From JBIOJM01 sp044450785 (lineage in GTDB: Bacteria > Planctomycetota > Planctomycetia > Isosphaerales > Isosphaeraceae): a DNA stretch of 20,093 nucleotides. The position numbers were made by a program, and so were the translations under genes. Below, piece after piece: positions 1 through 6,938 of the stretch. The number at the start of each line of letters is the position of its first letter. The first letter of the stretch is position 1. The DNA is taken from positions 1-20,093 of the forward strand of contig JBIOJM010000173.1 in assembly GCA_044450785.1 (NCBI GenBank), read 5' to 3'. The notes below the pieces were generated by a model that was not told where the DNA came from, searched no databases, and worked only from the letters and a program-made list of their open reading frames with translations.

Positions 1-187
1 AGCGTATCTGGACCGAATGGACCGGGGAATCTGAGCGGAATGGCGCTAGCCACCGGTGTTTGGCGATCGACGAGCGACGGGGTCACCGGCTCACAGGAGC
101 GTATCTGGACCGAATGGACCGGGGAATCTGAGCGGAATGGCGCTAGCCACCGGTGTTTGGCCATCGACGAGCGACGGGGTCACCGGC
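1..187. repeat. Two tandem copies of a 90-bp unit (period 97)
   Basis: Positions 1-90 and 98-187 are the same 90 bases with one mismatch (G at 65, C at 162), separated by 7 bases. Both copies contain GGCGCTAGCCACCGGTG (42-58 and 139-155). The array touches the left window edge, so more copies may lie outside. No coding region explains it, and the period of 97 is not a multiple of three. I see no gene from 1 to 300; 198-300 holds only unstructured sequence downstream of the DUF1080 gene. Confidence 0.9.
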
Positions 188-197
188 GGCTAGCGCC
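139..197. repeat. Large stem-loop: GGCGCTAGCC-type inverted repeat
   Basis: The left arm 139-155 (GGCGCTAGCCACCGGTG) pairs with the right arm 181-197 (CACCGGCGGCTAGCGCC). This gives 17 bp with a single mismatch around a 25-nt loop. Only the second copy of the tandem unit has a right arm; the first copy keeps the left arm alone. It looks like a dispersed intergenic palindrome of the kind common in planctomycete genomes. No U-tract follows on either strand, so it is not a classical intrinsic terminator. Confidence 0.7.
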
Positions 198-300
198 GTG
201 CCGCTCACGGGAGCGAGGAAAACGCCTTATCCTCGGTGCAACTCTTGGTGGTGTTCAGCGAGAAGGGTCCTCTGCCGCACTCCGCGAGCGAGCGAGTCCG

Positions 301-1146
301 CTATTTGATCAGCGGCCGGATCTCGATCTTGCGAAAGAAGATCTCAGCGCCTTCGGACTGGAAGATGATTTTGCCCTTGGTCAGGCTGGACTTGGTGCCG
401 GCGTTGACGACGTAGCCGTTGACGATGTTGGTGATCGAGTCGCCGTCGCAGATGACCTCCATGCGGTTCCATTCGCCGGCCGGTTTCTCCACGTCGCGGC
501 TGCCGCGAAAACCGAGGACGTCTTTCCACTTCGGGTCACGTCCCCACCAGTTGAATCGCCCCGAATCGCGGGTGACGGGTTTGCCCGCCTTCTCGAAGTA
601 GAACTGGCGGTCTTGGCCGACGCGCGTCTCGCAGGTCAGGCTTGGTTTCCCCTTGCCCGGAACCATGATGAAGTCGCCGCAGCCCCCTTCGATGATCTGG
701 CATTCCTGCGACTCCATCCAGTTACCACCGGCCGCGCCGTCGGACCCGACGCAGTGGAGCAAGATCCCCGAGTCGCGCGTGCTCCGCTTCCGAGGCGCCC
801 AGGTCCGCTCGCCCCACTTCCATTCGGCGATCAAGTGATAGTCGCGGAACTCGTCCCGAGTCGTCAATCCACCGAACTCCTCGCCCGAAATGTGAATCAT
901 CCCGTCGTGGACCGTGAAGACCTTGCCGGGATCGTCGTACTTATGGTCGCGCAGATAAGAGTAAAAACCGGTCAAGTCCTTGCCGTTGAACTGGAAGATC
1001 GGTTCCGTTGTTCGAACCGGGGGCAAGTCGCGCGCGAAGGCCGGGATTTCCTGAGCCTGGCTGGTCGCTCCCCAGGCCAGGGCACAAAAGGCGCACCAGA
1101 GGCCAAGGAGTAGCCCGCGCTTTCGGAGACGGTGTTGTGCCGGCAT
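301..1146 (-). CDS. Secreted DUF1080 / 3-keto-disaccharide hydrolase-type protein
   Basis: A protein of 281 aa. The start at 1146 is chosen because it follows a GGAG ribosome-binding site and opens directly into a signal peptide: basic MPAQHRLRKR, then a hydrophobic stretch, with likely cleavage near ATSQAQ (about residues 27-32). The mature part is one DUF1080 jelly-roll (concanavalin/LamG-like) domain with the usual landmarks FNGKDLTGF, RDSGILLHC, MESQECQIIEGG and a C-terminal IFFRKIEIRPL. Family members are exported proteins linked to glycan or keto-sugar degradation and are massively expanded in planctomycetes; the substrate here cannot be read from sequence. It lies 26 bp downstream of the DCC-protein gene on the same strand and may share its transcript. 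A longer open frame up to 1320 lacks homology-like sequence and is probably not translated. Confidence 0.88.
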   Translation of the reverse strand: MPAQHRLRKRGLLLGLWCAFCALAWGATSQAQEIPAFARDLPPVRTTEPIFQFNGKDLTGFYSYLRDHKYDDPGKVFTVHDGMIHISGEEFGGLTTRDEFRDYHLIAEWKWGERTWAPRKRSTRDSGILLHCVGSDGAAGGNWMESQECQIIEGGCGDFIMVPGKGKPSLTCETRVGQDRQFYFEKAGKPVTRDSGRFNWWGRDPKWKDVLGFRGSRDVEKPAGEWNRMEVICDGDSITNIVNGYVVNAGTKSSLTKGKIIFQSEGAEIFFRKIEIRPLIK

Positions 1147-1172
1147 GTTATTGCTCCAGAGGGTCGATGCGG

Positions 1173-1610
1173 TCACGGCAGGAAGCGTGCTTTCTCTTCC
1201 GCCGAAGGAATGCGGCAGGTTTCGCGTTTTCCAAACCAACGATACCGGTTGCGGGCAATGACGCGGTAAACAGGATTTCGAATCGCCCGCGGGATGAACC
1301 GCGCGAGGCTCAACAACCACCAGGGACCTCCGAGGCGCCGGTAGACCTCGAGTGAGGCGTCCGACTGGTCGTGGATTCCCGATTCATCGACGTAGACCAT
1401 CGACCACGTGCTGGCGTCATCGGGCAGCGGAGGAAGCAGCTTCTGGGCTGTCTCTCCGCGGAGGGGGGCAAGCAAGAACTGCTGCCGGCGATCGACCCGC
1501 AGGAGCAGGTTGACAAAGCCGTTGCACATGACGCACACGTCATCGAAGAAGATGACGGGTTTTGCGACTCCGGCCGCCGACAGCGAATCACTCCGCGGAA
1601 GCTCTTGCAT
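1173..1610 (-). CDS. DCC family (DUF393) thiol-disulfide oxidoreductase-like protein
   Basis: A protein of 145 aa from the ATG at 1610. An alternative in-frame ATG at 1640 adds ten residues, and neither has a strong ribosome-binding site. The DCC signature is clear: FFDDVCVMCNGFVN at residues 21-34, with Asp-Asp followed by the Cys26-x-x-Cys29 pair. The later WSMVYVDESG, the SDASLEVYRRLGG region and a hydrophobic PWWLLSLARFIPRAIRNPVY segment are typical of the family. The fold is thioredoxin-like; a redox role is inferred from the CxxC, and no partner is known. On the minus strand a TATTAT hexamer (1691-1696) could be a -10 element, but I see no good -35. It lies just upstream of the DUF1080 gene. 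Confidence 0.85.
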   Translation of the reverse strand: MQELPRSDSLSAAGVAKPVIFFDDVCVMCNGFVNLLLRVDRRQQFLLAPLRGETAQKLLPPLPDDASTWSMVYVDESGIHDQSDASLEVYRRLGGPWWLLSLARFIPRAIRNPVYRVIARNRYRWFGKRETCRIPSAEEKARFLP

Positions 1611-1775
1611 CTCTAACCGTTCCGGTTCGTCGCGACGCATCGGCGGCGGCCTGACAAGAAAGCCAGCGGTCCGGCCTGCCGAGATGTGCCATAATAACAC
1701 GAAAAGCGCCGGGGCGGGAGGGATCCGATCGAACGCTGCGCGAGGCAAACCGTGATTCACGTCAATGCCTTCGAC

Positions 1776-1970
1776 TCAAGTCGAGACCTCCACGACCTCC
1801 TCGGAGATCGGCGGCGGGATCGGTTCGGAGTGGTTCTTCAAGCTCTCGAGGTAGGCGGCGATCGCTTCCTTGATGTTCTCGATCGCCTCAGTCCGTGTCT
1901 GTCCCTGGGAGAGGCAACCGGGCAGGGCCGGCACCTCGGCCACGAAGACGCCATCCTCGTAACCAAGCAC
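1776..1970 (-). CDS. HicB-family antitoxin-like protein, short and without HicA
   Basis: A frame of 64 codons beginning at GTG 1970. The sequence DGVFVAEVPALPGCLSQGQT, then EAIENIKEAIAAYLESL, then EPIPPPISEEVVEV, matches the partial-RNase-H-fold core of HicB-type antitoxins. Family members usually have about ten more N-terminal residues forming the first strand. Here a TAA lies two codons upstream of the GTG, so the 5' end is probably truncated or frame-disrupted. No HicA-like ORF is visible on either side: downstream is the DCC leader and upstream a 100-bp gap. Many planctomycetes carry solitary HicB-like genes, so this could still be functional. No DNA-binding domain is fused at the C terminus. 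Confidence 0.65.
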   Translation of the reverse strand: MLGYEDGVFVAEVPALPGCLSQGQTRTEAIENIKEAIAAYLESLKNHSEPIPPPISEEVVEVST

Positions 1971-2073
1971 ACGTTACCGCGCCGATGCGCCTCGACTCAA
2001 TTGTGCCAGAACGCGCTGCCTCAACGGTTCAGGCAGTCCTCAGCACCGGGTGAAGCGGTTGCTCGCAAGGTCG

Positions 2074-2655
2074 TCATGATCCGAACAATCTCTTCCACAA
2101 TGACGACCTTTCCGGCTTGACCGATGCAGCGACGAGTACCTCGAACGGGCGGTCACCGAGTCCGGGGATGTCCTGGTCATGACGATAACCCGTGAGAGAC
2201 TCGGCCAGTTGCACCGGGACATCGAAGATGTAGTCAACACCGGCCTTTCGGCCACCGGCTGCCTCCTGGTCGGAACGCAGGCGGTCGCGGATTGAACCGA
2301 AGTCCGCCGGGAGATCGCCCTCGGTCTCCAGGTGCTCACGGTCCTGCTGCGCGTCGTGGGCGACTGACCAGACCCGCGTGCCGTCCGTCCAACGCGCGGC
2401 GTAGCTGACCATCGCGTGCTCTTCGACGAAACAGGTAACCAACTCGCAGCCGCAAGAAAGGCGTCGCAATACGGCGTCGTCCCTGACGGGGATACGGTTC
2501 GCGACGACCAAATACCAGCCGCCGGGTAATTCGGCTCCGACTACGTCCGACTCGGGGAACTCCTCGTGCCTTCCGTTGCCGTGAATGCCAAGCTCGTTGC
2601 GCACCGCCGCCGCTGATCGACCTTTGACGGCCAGCCATGACAGTGAATAGCCCAT
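2074..2655 (-). CDS. Conserved hypothetical protein (193 aa)
   Basis: Function not recognised. The protein is soluble, with no signal peptide or membrane segment. It opens MGYSLSWLAVKG, followed by a FPESDVVGAELPGGWYLVV block, then LSCGCELVTCFVEEHAM, a TRVWSVAHDAQ strand and a C-terminal VDYIFDVPVQLAESLTGYRHD stretch ending in a basic tail. The evenly alternating strands and turns, and GC-rich third positions, support a real gene. The pattern fits a stand-alone family of bacterial hypothetical proteins I have seen without assigned function. The ATG at 2655 is the only reasonable start, though its ribosome-binding site is weak. A 6-bp hairpin (2016-2021 with 2031-2036) lies 38 bp beyond the stop, without a U-tract. 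Confidence 0.72.
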   Translation of the reverse strand: MGYSLSWLAVKGRSAAAVRNELGIHGNGRHEEFPESDVVGAELPGGWYLVVANRIPVRDDAVLRRLSCGCELVTCFVEEHAMVSYAARWTDGTRVWSVAHDAQQDREHLETEGDLPADFGSIRDRLRSDQEAAGGRKAGVDYIFDVPVQLAESLTGYRHDQDIPGLGDRPFEVLVAASVKPERSSLWKRLFGS

Positions 2656-2711
2656 CTGTGCTTACGCCATCTAACAACCGAACTCAGCGGGCGGGCCCGC
2701 CAAGCATCAGC

Positions 2712-3305
2712 TCAAGTTTTCTTGTTGGTGACGGAAATCGTTCCATCGGGATTGATCGTGACCGTCGTGTGGCCGCCCACGCTGTTTGTCACGTAGCCGT
2801 CGATCGTCTTTGCGTAGGAGGTTGTGCCGCTCACGGCCTGAAACTCCAGCTCGCCATCGTGCTGAATCCAGAATGAACGCCGGGCAACATTCTGGGGCGG
2901 GATGGATCCGAAAGAAGCGTCGCAGCCGCCTCCGAATACTCGGACACGGTCGAGAGGCTGCGGTGATGTGTTGTGAACGGCGACCGTGTAGGCGGTTTGC
3001 GTGGCGACAACGGTGGCGATGATGGCGCCCGCGATCAGAAGGTTTGCGAGCAGAAGACCGGCGCAGACAAGCGTCGCGAGCCGAAGGCGCCGGCGCAGAA
3101 CGTCTGGCGTGCGAAGAGCGAGCCAGTGGAAACGAGCCAGAGCAATGACGCCCACCGCGAAGATGACAAGGCCGCTGTAGAGCGTGAAAATGCCAGCCAT
3201 CATCAGCCAGTCCCAATGGGTGATGAGCCAGAGAAGGAAAATCGAGACGCCAAAGACGAGCGGAACGGCTCCGCAAATCAGGGCGACCCGGTAAGCTCGG
3301 TTCAT
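2712..3305 (-). CDS. Three-TM membrane protein with C-terminal beta-rich domain
   Basis: A protein of 197 aa from the ATG at 3305. A longer open frame to 3398 runs into the upstream gene and is rejected. Hydrophobic segments lie at about residues 7-28, 34-57 and 75-100. After them comes a beta-rich domain of about 95 residues, with strands such as YTVAVHNTSPQ, RVRVFGGGCDASFG, SFWIQHDGELEF and HTTVTINPDGTISVTN. By the positive-inside rule the C-terminal domain probably faces the periplasm. I do not recognise the family. It begins 11 bp after the stop of the 76-aa gene and is probably co-transcribed with it. No clear ribosome-binding site is present, which may mean translational coupling. Confidence 0.7.
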   Translation of the reverse strand: MNRAYRVALICGAVPLVFGVSIFLLWLITHWDWLMMAGIFTLYSGLVIFAVGVIALARFHWLALRTPDVLRRRLRLATLVCAGLLLANLLIAGAIIATVVATQTAYTVAVHNTSPQPLDRVRVFGGGCDASFGSIPPQNVARRSFWIQHDGELEFQAVSGTTSYAKTIDGYVTNSVGGHTTVTINPDGTISVTNKKT

Positions 3306-3316
3306 TGTGCGAGGTT

Positions 3317-3547
3317 TCAACCGCGCTGGCGGTGGATCCTGCCGCCTTGCTGGCGGCAGAGCGACTCGACTTTGGCCAGGGTCTTTTCGTCGGGACAAGC
3401 GATCGAAAGGATCATGCCCTGGCCCCCTTCAATCTGTTCGGGGGGCGTGACGCCCAGGCGGTCGTTGGGTACGCCGATCTGCGTCAGGACCTGGATGGCC
3501 AGGTTTCCGAGGGCGGAGTTAGGGAAGAATACGACGACCCGGGACAT
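3317..3547 (-). CDS. Small conserved hypothetical protein (76 aa)
   Basis: The ATG at 3547 gives MSRVVVFFPNSALGNLAIQ, followed by IGVPNDRLGVTPPEQ, GGQGMILSIACPDEKTLAKV and a terminal RIHRQRG. The beta-alpha-beta pattern (VVVFFP, helix, GMILSIACPD, helix KVESLCRQQ) suggests a small ferredoxin-like alpha/beta fold. I recall similar short proteins from planctomycetes but no function. An in-frame ATG at 3595 would add 16 residues; the inner start is preferred because the hydrophobic strand follows at once. It is followed after 11 bp by the three-TM protein gene. Confidence 0.65.
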   Translation of the reverse strand: MSRVVVFFPNSALGNLAIQVLTQIGVPNDRLGVTPPEQIEGGQGMILSIACPDEKTLAKVESLCRQQGGRIHRQRG

Positions 3548-3824
3548 GCTCTCGGCCTGCTTGACCAACCCAGGCCGAACTTGCGGAGTTTCCATGGACA
3601 GGCCACTCTCTCGTCGGATCCGTGTGTTGCCTTATGGTTTGCTGCCGGCATCGACCGGGCGTTTTCCAACCAGGGGCACGTTGCACTTGGCACCATCGAA
3701 TGTGCACCCAAGTTTGACGTGGAGCCAGTCGAATCGCAAGCCGGCACCGCCAGCTTGGGCGGCGTGATCGGAACCGGCCGGTGGTCAAGCGTGTTTCCCG
3801 TTTGCTACGATGAGCACCTCGAAA

Positions 3825-3878
3825 GGATGAAGGATGAAGGATGAGTCGGAAAGGATTGGTCTTCTTCATCCTTCATCC
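3825..3878. repeat. 15-bp perfect inverted repeat built from GGATGAA units
   Basis: 3825-3839 (GGATGAAGGATGAAG) is the exact reverse complement of 3864-3878 (CTTCATCCTTCATCC), with a 24-nt spacer. The left arm runs on into a third unit (GGATGAG), so it is also a short tandem repeat. The stem could form in RNA from either strand. No U-tract follows, so a terminator role is only possible, not shown. Confidence 0.75.
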
Positions 3879-3903
3879 CAACGCAGCTGATCCGCAACAG
3901 GTC

Positions 3904-4003
3904 GTAGGGTGGGTCGAAACGATGCTTTGCATCGTGAGGCCCACCGATCGCCACGGCTCCCCCGGTGGGCCTCGCCGCGACGTTTCGCGGCTCGACCCAC
4001 CCA
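3904..4003. repeat. Cloverleaf-forming REP-like palindrome
   Basis: Four perfect stems tile the element. The outer stem is GGGTGGGTCGA 3907-3917 with TCGACCCACCC 3992-4002 (11 bp). Hairpin A is ACGATGC 3919-3925 with GCATCGT 3929-3935 (7 bp, TTT loop). Hairpin B is GAGGCCCACCG 3936-3946 with CGGTGGGCCTC 3963-3973 (11 bp). Hairpin C is GCCGCGA 3974-3980 with TCGCGGC 3985-3991 (7 bp, CGTT loop). Only A3918 is unpaired at the junction. It can also be read as two inverted copies of one REP-like unit, each a GGTGGG/CCCACC hairpin containing a variable inner hairpin, preceded by GTAG at 3904. It is not a tRNA: there is no T-loop or D-loop consensus. Confidence 0.85.
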
Positions 4004-4111
4004 ACTCATCGCTTCCGCGGGAACCACTCCCCCCCAAAGATGCGCGCACGGCGCAGAGAACGTACGGACGTAGAGTCTTCCCCACTGACCACTGACCACT
4101 ACTTGACGACC

Positions 4112-4996
4112 ATGTCCACGATACTCCCGAGCTGGGTGCTCCTGTGGATAACCTTGGGTTGGCAGCCTCCCCTGGAGCCGCTCGGCCGGCTCGACGGGCG
4201 CTTGATTCCGGAAGCGTCGGGCATCGTCAAGAGCCGGCGGTACCCGGGCATCTACTGGGTCCACAACGACTCCGGGAATCCCCCTCTGATCTTCGCGATC
4301 CGAGGCGATGGTCGCATCGTGCGCCAGTTCCGCCTCGAGGTCCCCAACATCGACTGGGAAGACATCGCGATCGACGACCGGGGACATCTCTACCTGGGAG
4401 ACATCGGTGACAACGCCGGTGTTCTGCCTGTACACGCGATCTATCGCATTGATGAGCCGGACCCGGGGTCGCCCGCGGGCGAGCCGCTGAAGGCCTCGGC
4501 CATCTCGTTTTATTCCCTTCCCCGTTCGAGTCGGTTTGACGCCGAAAGCTTGGTTTACGACGAAGGCAACGGGATTCTGGTGGCCAAGTACCTCGATGGT
4601 CGCGAAGCCGAGTTGTTTTCCGTACCGCTCGATCCACCGTCGCCGTTGACTCGACCGGCCCGGCCTCGCTTGATCGGCCGGCTGCCCGGTTTCATCGAGC
4701 CCGCGACGGGCGCTGACATGAGCCAGGATCGGACGCTTCTGGCCGTTTGTTCGTCGACGGTGACGCGTATTTACCGGCGCGGTCATGCTCAATCGCCCCC
4801 CTGGCGACTCCTCGGCGAGGTGAAATACGAGTCGTTGCCGATCGAGGGGATCGGCTGGGACGGGAGAGACCTGGTCCTGGTTGCCGAGGGGGGCGGATTC
4901 TATCGCGTCTCCGAGAAGACCTGGCGCGCTCGATCGCCCAGAGAGTCGAGCATCCGACGGCCGCTCAGGGCTTCGCCCGCTTCAGGACCTGAATGA
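4112..4996 (+). CDS. Secreted beta-propeller-like conserved hypothetical protein
   Basis: A protein of 294 aa from the ATG at 4112. A hydrophobic N terminus (MSTILPSWVLLWITLGWQ) looks like a signal peptide. The mature part has repeated blade-like strands: SGIVKSRRYPGIYWVHNDSG, then IFAIRGDGRIVRQF, IDWEDIAIDDRGHLYLGDIG, AIYRID, DAESLVYDEG and IEGIGWDGRDLVLVAEGG. The WVHNDSG and LYLGDIGDN motifs occur in a family of bacterial proteins with NHL- or SdiA-regulated-like propellers; I know no tested activity. A weak basic tail follows. No Shine-Dalgarno is evident. Its 3' end overlaps the convergent TIGR03067 gene by 32 bp (4965-4996). Confidence 0.78.
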   Translation: MSTILPSWVLLWITLGWQPPLEPLGRLDGRLIPEASGIVKSRRYPGIYWVHNDSGNPPLIFAIRGDGRIVRQFRLEVPNIDWEDIAIDDRGHLYLGDIGDNAGVLPVHAIYRIDEPDPGSPAGEPLKASAISFYSLPRSSRFDAESLVYDEGNGILVAKYLDGREAELFSVPLDPPSPLTRPARPRLIGRLPGFIEPATGADMSQDRTLLAVCSSTVTRIYRRGHAQSPPWRLLGEVKYESLPIEGIGWDGRDLVLVAEGGGFYRVSEKTWRARSPRESSIRRPLRASPASGPE

Positions 4997-5804
4997 TCTG
5001 CGAACCGTCGGGCTTGCTGACGAATTCGGTCGGGCGAGCCTTGCCGGGTGCTGCGACGCAAATCTTCTGAGTGTCACCTTCCAGCTCGTAGATGCCTTTG
5101 AGTGTGTTGTCCTTGCCCGGTCCGTCGGTGAGCGTGATGTCGATGGTCTTGGGGGTCACAGTCGGGTCGATCTTGAAGAAGCCGTTGGTGGTCTTTCCGT
5201 GGATTGTCTGGCTGAACTGCTTCCGTTTCAGCACCAGCGTGTCGTCCTTGAAAGCCTCTTCGGGCACCTGCCTGCCTTCGATCTCGATCGAGACGAAGTG
5301 CCAGGTTGCCGCGAACCGCTTCAGCTCCGACTGGATTGCCTTCACCTTTTCGCCCGCGGCTGTTTTCGTCCGTTTCCAGGCGATCAGTTGTAGCCCCGAG
5401 TCGGTCGGAGCGGAAAACTCGGTCGGACGATCCTTGCCTGGGCCCTGACCTCGGCAGATCGTCAAGGCGTCGCCGTCGAGCTTGTAGATGCCCTTGATCG
5501 TCTTTCCTTTCTGGAAACCGGCTGTGTACGTGAAGTCGATCTCCTTGGGACTCCCGGCTGAATTCACCTGGACGGTCGTTCTTTCGACGTCGGCACCCAG
5601 CTTGGGGCGGTATTCATGATCCTCGATCAGGAGCTCTCCCGGCTTGACCTGATCCGCGGGTACTTCCTCGCCATTAACAAAAAACAAGACCATTGCCCAA
5701 CTTCCCTGGAGCTTATCCAGGTCGTTCTTGACATCATCGTTCCGGGGCTCGTCAGTACCGAGGATCAGGCCGAACACCACCGACGCGAAACCAATCCATC
5801 GCAT
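4965..5804 (-). CDS. Protein with two TIGR03067 domains
   Basis: A protein of 279 aa. The ATG at 5804 follows a strong GGAGG ribosome-binding site and opens into a signal-like MRWIGFASVVFGLILG. Two homologous lipocalin-like TIGR03067 modules follow. The first (about residues 30-145) has LDKLQGSWAMV, IKGIYKLDGDALTICRG and RPTEFSAP. The second (about 160-277) has FAATWHFVSIEIEGRQVP, LKGIYELEGDTQKICVA and RPTEFVSKPDG. The domain is strongly expanded in planctomycetes and its function is unknown; such proteins are probably exported. The two repeats are divergent, which points to an old internal duplication. The 3' end overlaps the convergent gene by 32 bp. Confidence 0.88.
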   Translation of the reverse strand: MRWIGFASVVFGLILGTDEPRNDDVKNDLDKLQGSWAMVLFFVNGEEVPADQVKPGELLIEDHEYRPKLGADVERTTVQVNSAGSPKEIDFTYTAGFQKGKTIKGIYKLDGDALTICRGQGPGKDRPTEFSAPTDSGLQLIAWKRTKTAAGEKVKAIQSELKRFAATWHFVSIEIEGRQVPEEAFKDDTLVLKRKQFSQTIHGKTTNGFFKIDPTVTPKTIDITLTDGPGKDNTLKGIYELEGDTQKICVAAPGKARPTEFVSKPDGSQIIQVLKRAKP

Positions 5805-6044
5805 GTCGGACCTCCGAGAGAAGGGGGTCGAAAGTATCAATACTGTGCAGGCGATTCGCGGAGAGTCAAGCGCGCGGCGGATTCGCGGTGCCGTCAAACA
5901 ACCACCCCATGTTACCGGGTCTCTCCGGCTGCGATAATGGTTCGTCAGCCAGGATCCGGACGGCCTGGTGCTTCGCTCTCCCTGGTGCCCGCACATGGTT
6001 GGGGCGGCCACGAGTGATCGTTCGACACCCTTGGACTTCATCGC

Positions 6045-6554
6045 ATGATCGACCCGACTGCTTTCATTGCCCCGGGGGCAGTTGTCCTCGGTGCCGTCGA
6101 CCTCGGCAAGAATGCGAGCGTCTGGTTCAACGCCGTCGTCCGTGGCGACACGGCGCGGATCTTGATCGGCGACGAGACGAACATCCAGGACCTATCCATG
6201 ATCCATGCCGACCCTGGGCTCCCGTGCCTGGTGGGGAACCGGGTCACGGTGGGCCATCGGGTCATCTTGCACGGCTGCACGGTCGAGGACGATTGCCTGA
6301 TCGGAATGGGAGCCATCCTGCTCAATCTAGTCCACGTCGGCCGAGGATCGGTGATCGGCGCCGGCGCGCTGTTGCTCGAAGGAACCGAAGTGCCGCCCGG
6401 CTCGCTGGTAGTGGGTTTCCCCGGGAGGATCGTGCGCCCGGTGGACGAAGACATGCGGGGGCTGATCGAGCACGCCTGGCGGCATTACGTCGCCCAGGCG
6501 AGCCGCTATCGGGCCGGCGATTTCCCAATCCAGCCCACGACGACGGCCCAATGA
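6045..6554 (+). CDS. Gamma-carbonic anhydrase-like hexapeptide-repeat protein
   Basis: A protein of 169 aa with a left-handed beta-helix formed by hexapeptide repeats over residues 8-115, followed by a C-terminal helix (AWRHYVAQASRYRAG). The metal-ligand pattern of the YrdA/PaaY/gamma-CA group is intact: His54 in SMIHADPG, and His71 and His76 in VGHRVILHGC, with the usual 17 and 5 residue spacing. NIQD (47-50) precedes them as in the family. The protein should be a trimer binding a metal at subunit interfaces. Many relatives show weak or no CO2 hydration, so the activity is uncertain. It stands alone; the start lacks a clear ribosome-binding site, but IDPTAFIAPGAVV is a typical N terminus. 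Confidence 0.88.
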   Translation: MIDPTAFIAPGAVVLGAVDLGKNASVWFNAVVRGDTARILIGDETNIQDLSMIHADPGLPCLVGNRVTVGHRVILHGCTVEDDCLIGMGAILLNLVHVGRGSVIGAGALLLEGTEVPPGSLVVGFPGRIVRPVDEDMRGLIEHAWRHYVAQASRYRAGDFPIQPTTTAQ

Positions 6555-6625
6555 TGGATGGCCTCGCGCCCGGAAATGGAGCGGCCGCGGTGAACTCGAT
6601 CGATGCTCTCAGACTGCTCGAATTG

Positions 6626-6644
6626 GCGCAACGGCTTGTTGCGC
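6626..6644. terminator. Possible bidirectional hairpin terminator
   Basis: GCGCAAC (6626-6632) pairs perfectly with GTTGCGC (6638-6644) around a 5-nt loop. It sits between two convergent genes, 71 bp past the stop of the carbonic-anhydrase-like gene and 6 bp past the stop of the leftward small gene. No U-run follows on either strand, so termination is inferred from position only. Confidence 0.4.
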
Positions 6645-6650
6645 ATCCAT

Positions 6651-6938
6651 TCACACGAGCTCGCAAGAGAGTCGGATCATGGTGAGGTCGCTCCGCTGGC
6701 TGTAGTAAAATCGGCGACAGATCACCTTGAAGTAGACATAGACGCCGGAATCTTTCTCGTCCGGAACATAGACGAGGTCGCCGACACCGGGAATCGTGCC
6801 CTGATCGCTCACCTGGATATTGGCGAATACGCGATAAATCAGTTCGATGTCCGAAAATGGCCAGACACTGGGGCCGGCGACGGTTAAACTTCCGTCATGT
6901 GAGTTGATTACCCGCTCCGTCACCGAGCCCACGGCCAT
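6651..6938 (-). CDS. Small conserved hypothetical protein, start uncertain
   Basis: Function not recognised. The convincing part is IELIYRVFANIQVSDQGT, followed by PGVGDLVYVPDEKDSGVYVYF, KVICRRFYYSQ and a terminal TMIRLSCELV. It is all beta with a PGVGDxVYVPD turn, resembling small SH3-like or barrel proteins. The only in-frame ATG (6938) overlaps the divergent alkA start codon. In-frame GTG codons at 6932 and 6923 are alternatives, and the first 25 or so residues look less conserved. The real start may therefore lie inside, or may have been lost. Confidence 0.55.
   Translation of the reverse strand: MAVGSVTERVINSHDGSLTVAGPSVWPFSDIELIYRVFANIQVSDQGTIPGVGDLVYVPDEKDSGVYVYFKVICRRFYYSQRSDLTMIRLSCELV

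Larger units (their letters stand above)
3548..4111. other. Non-coding interval rich in repeats
   Basis: This is 564 bp between a leftward and a rightward gene. 3548-3820 shows no convincing ORF; the open frames across it have shadow-type composition. It probably holds the promoter of the leftward pair, but I cannot point to hexamers. The rest holds the GGATGAA inverted repeat (3825-3878), the cloverleaf palindrome (3907-4002), and a short 7-bp direct repeat CACTGAC at 4083-4100 just before the next gene. Confidence 0.6.

Noticed and set aside
40..1113. A 357-codon plus-strand open frame
   Set aside because: It is antisense to the clear DUF1080 gene and starts inside the tandem repeat; its composition is that of a high-GC shadow frame.
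3904..4003. tRNA or tRNA-like gene, because of the cloverleaf shape
   Set aside because: The arms are 11/7/11/7 with no T-loop or D-loop consensus, no anticodon-like loop and no CCA-type end; a REP-like palindrome explains it better.
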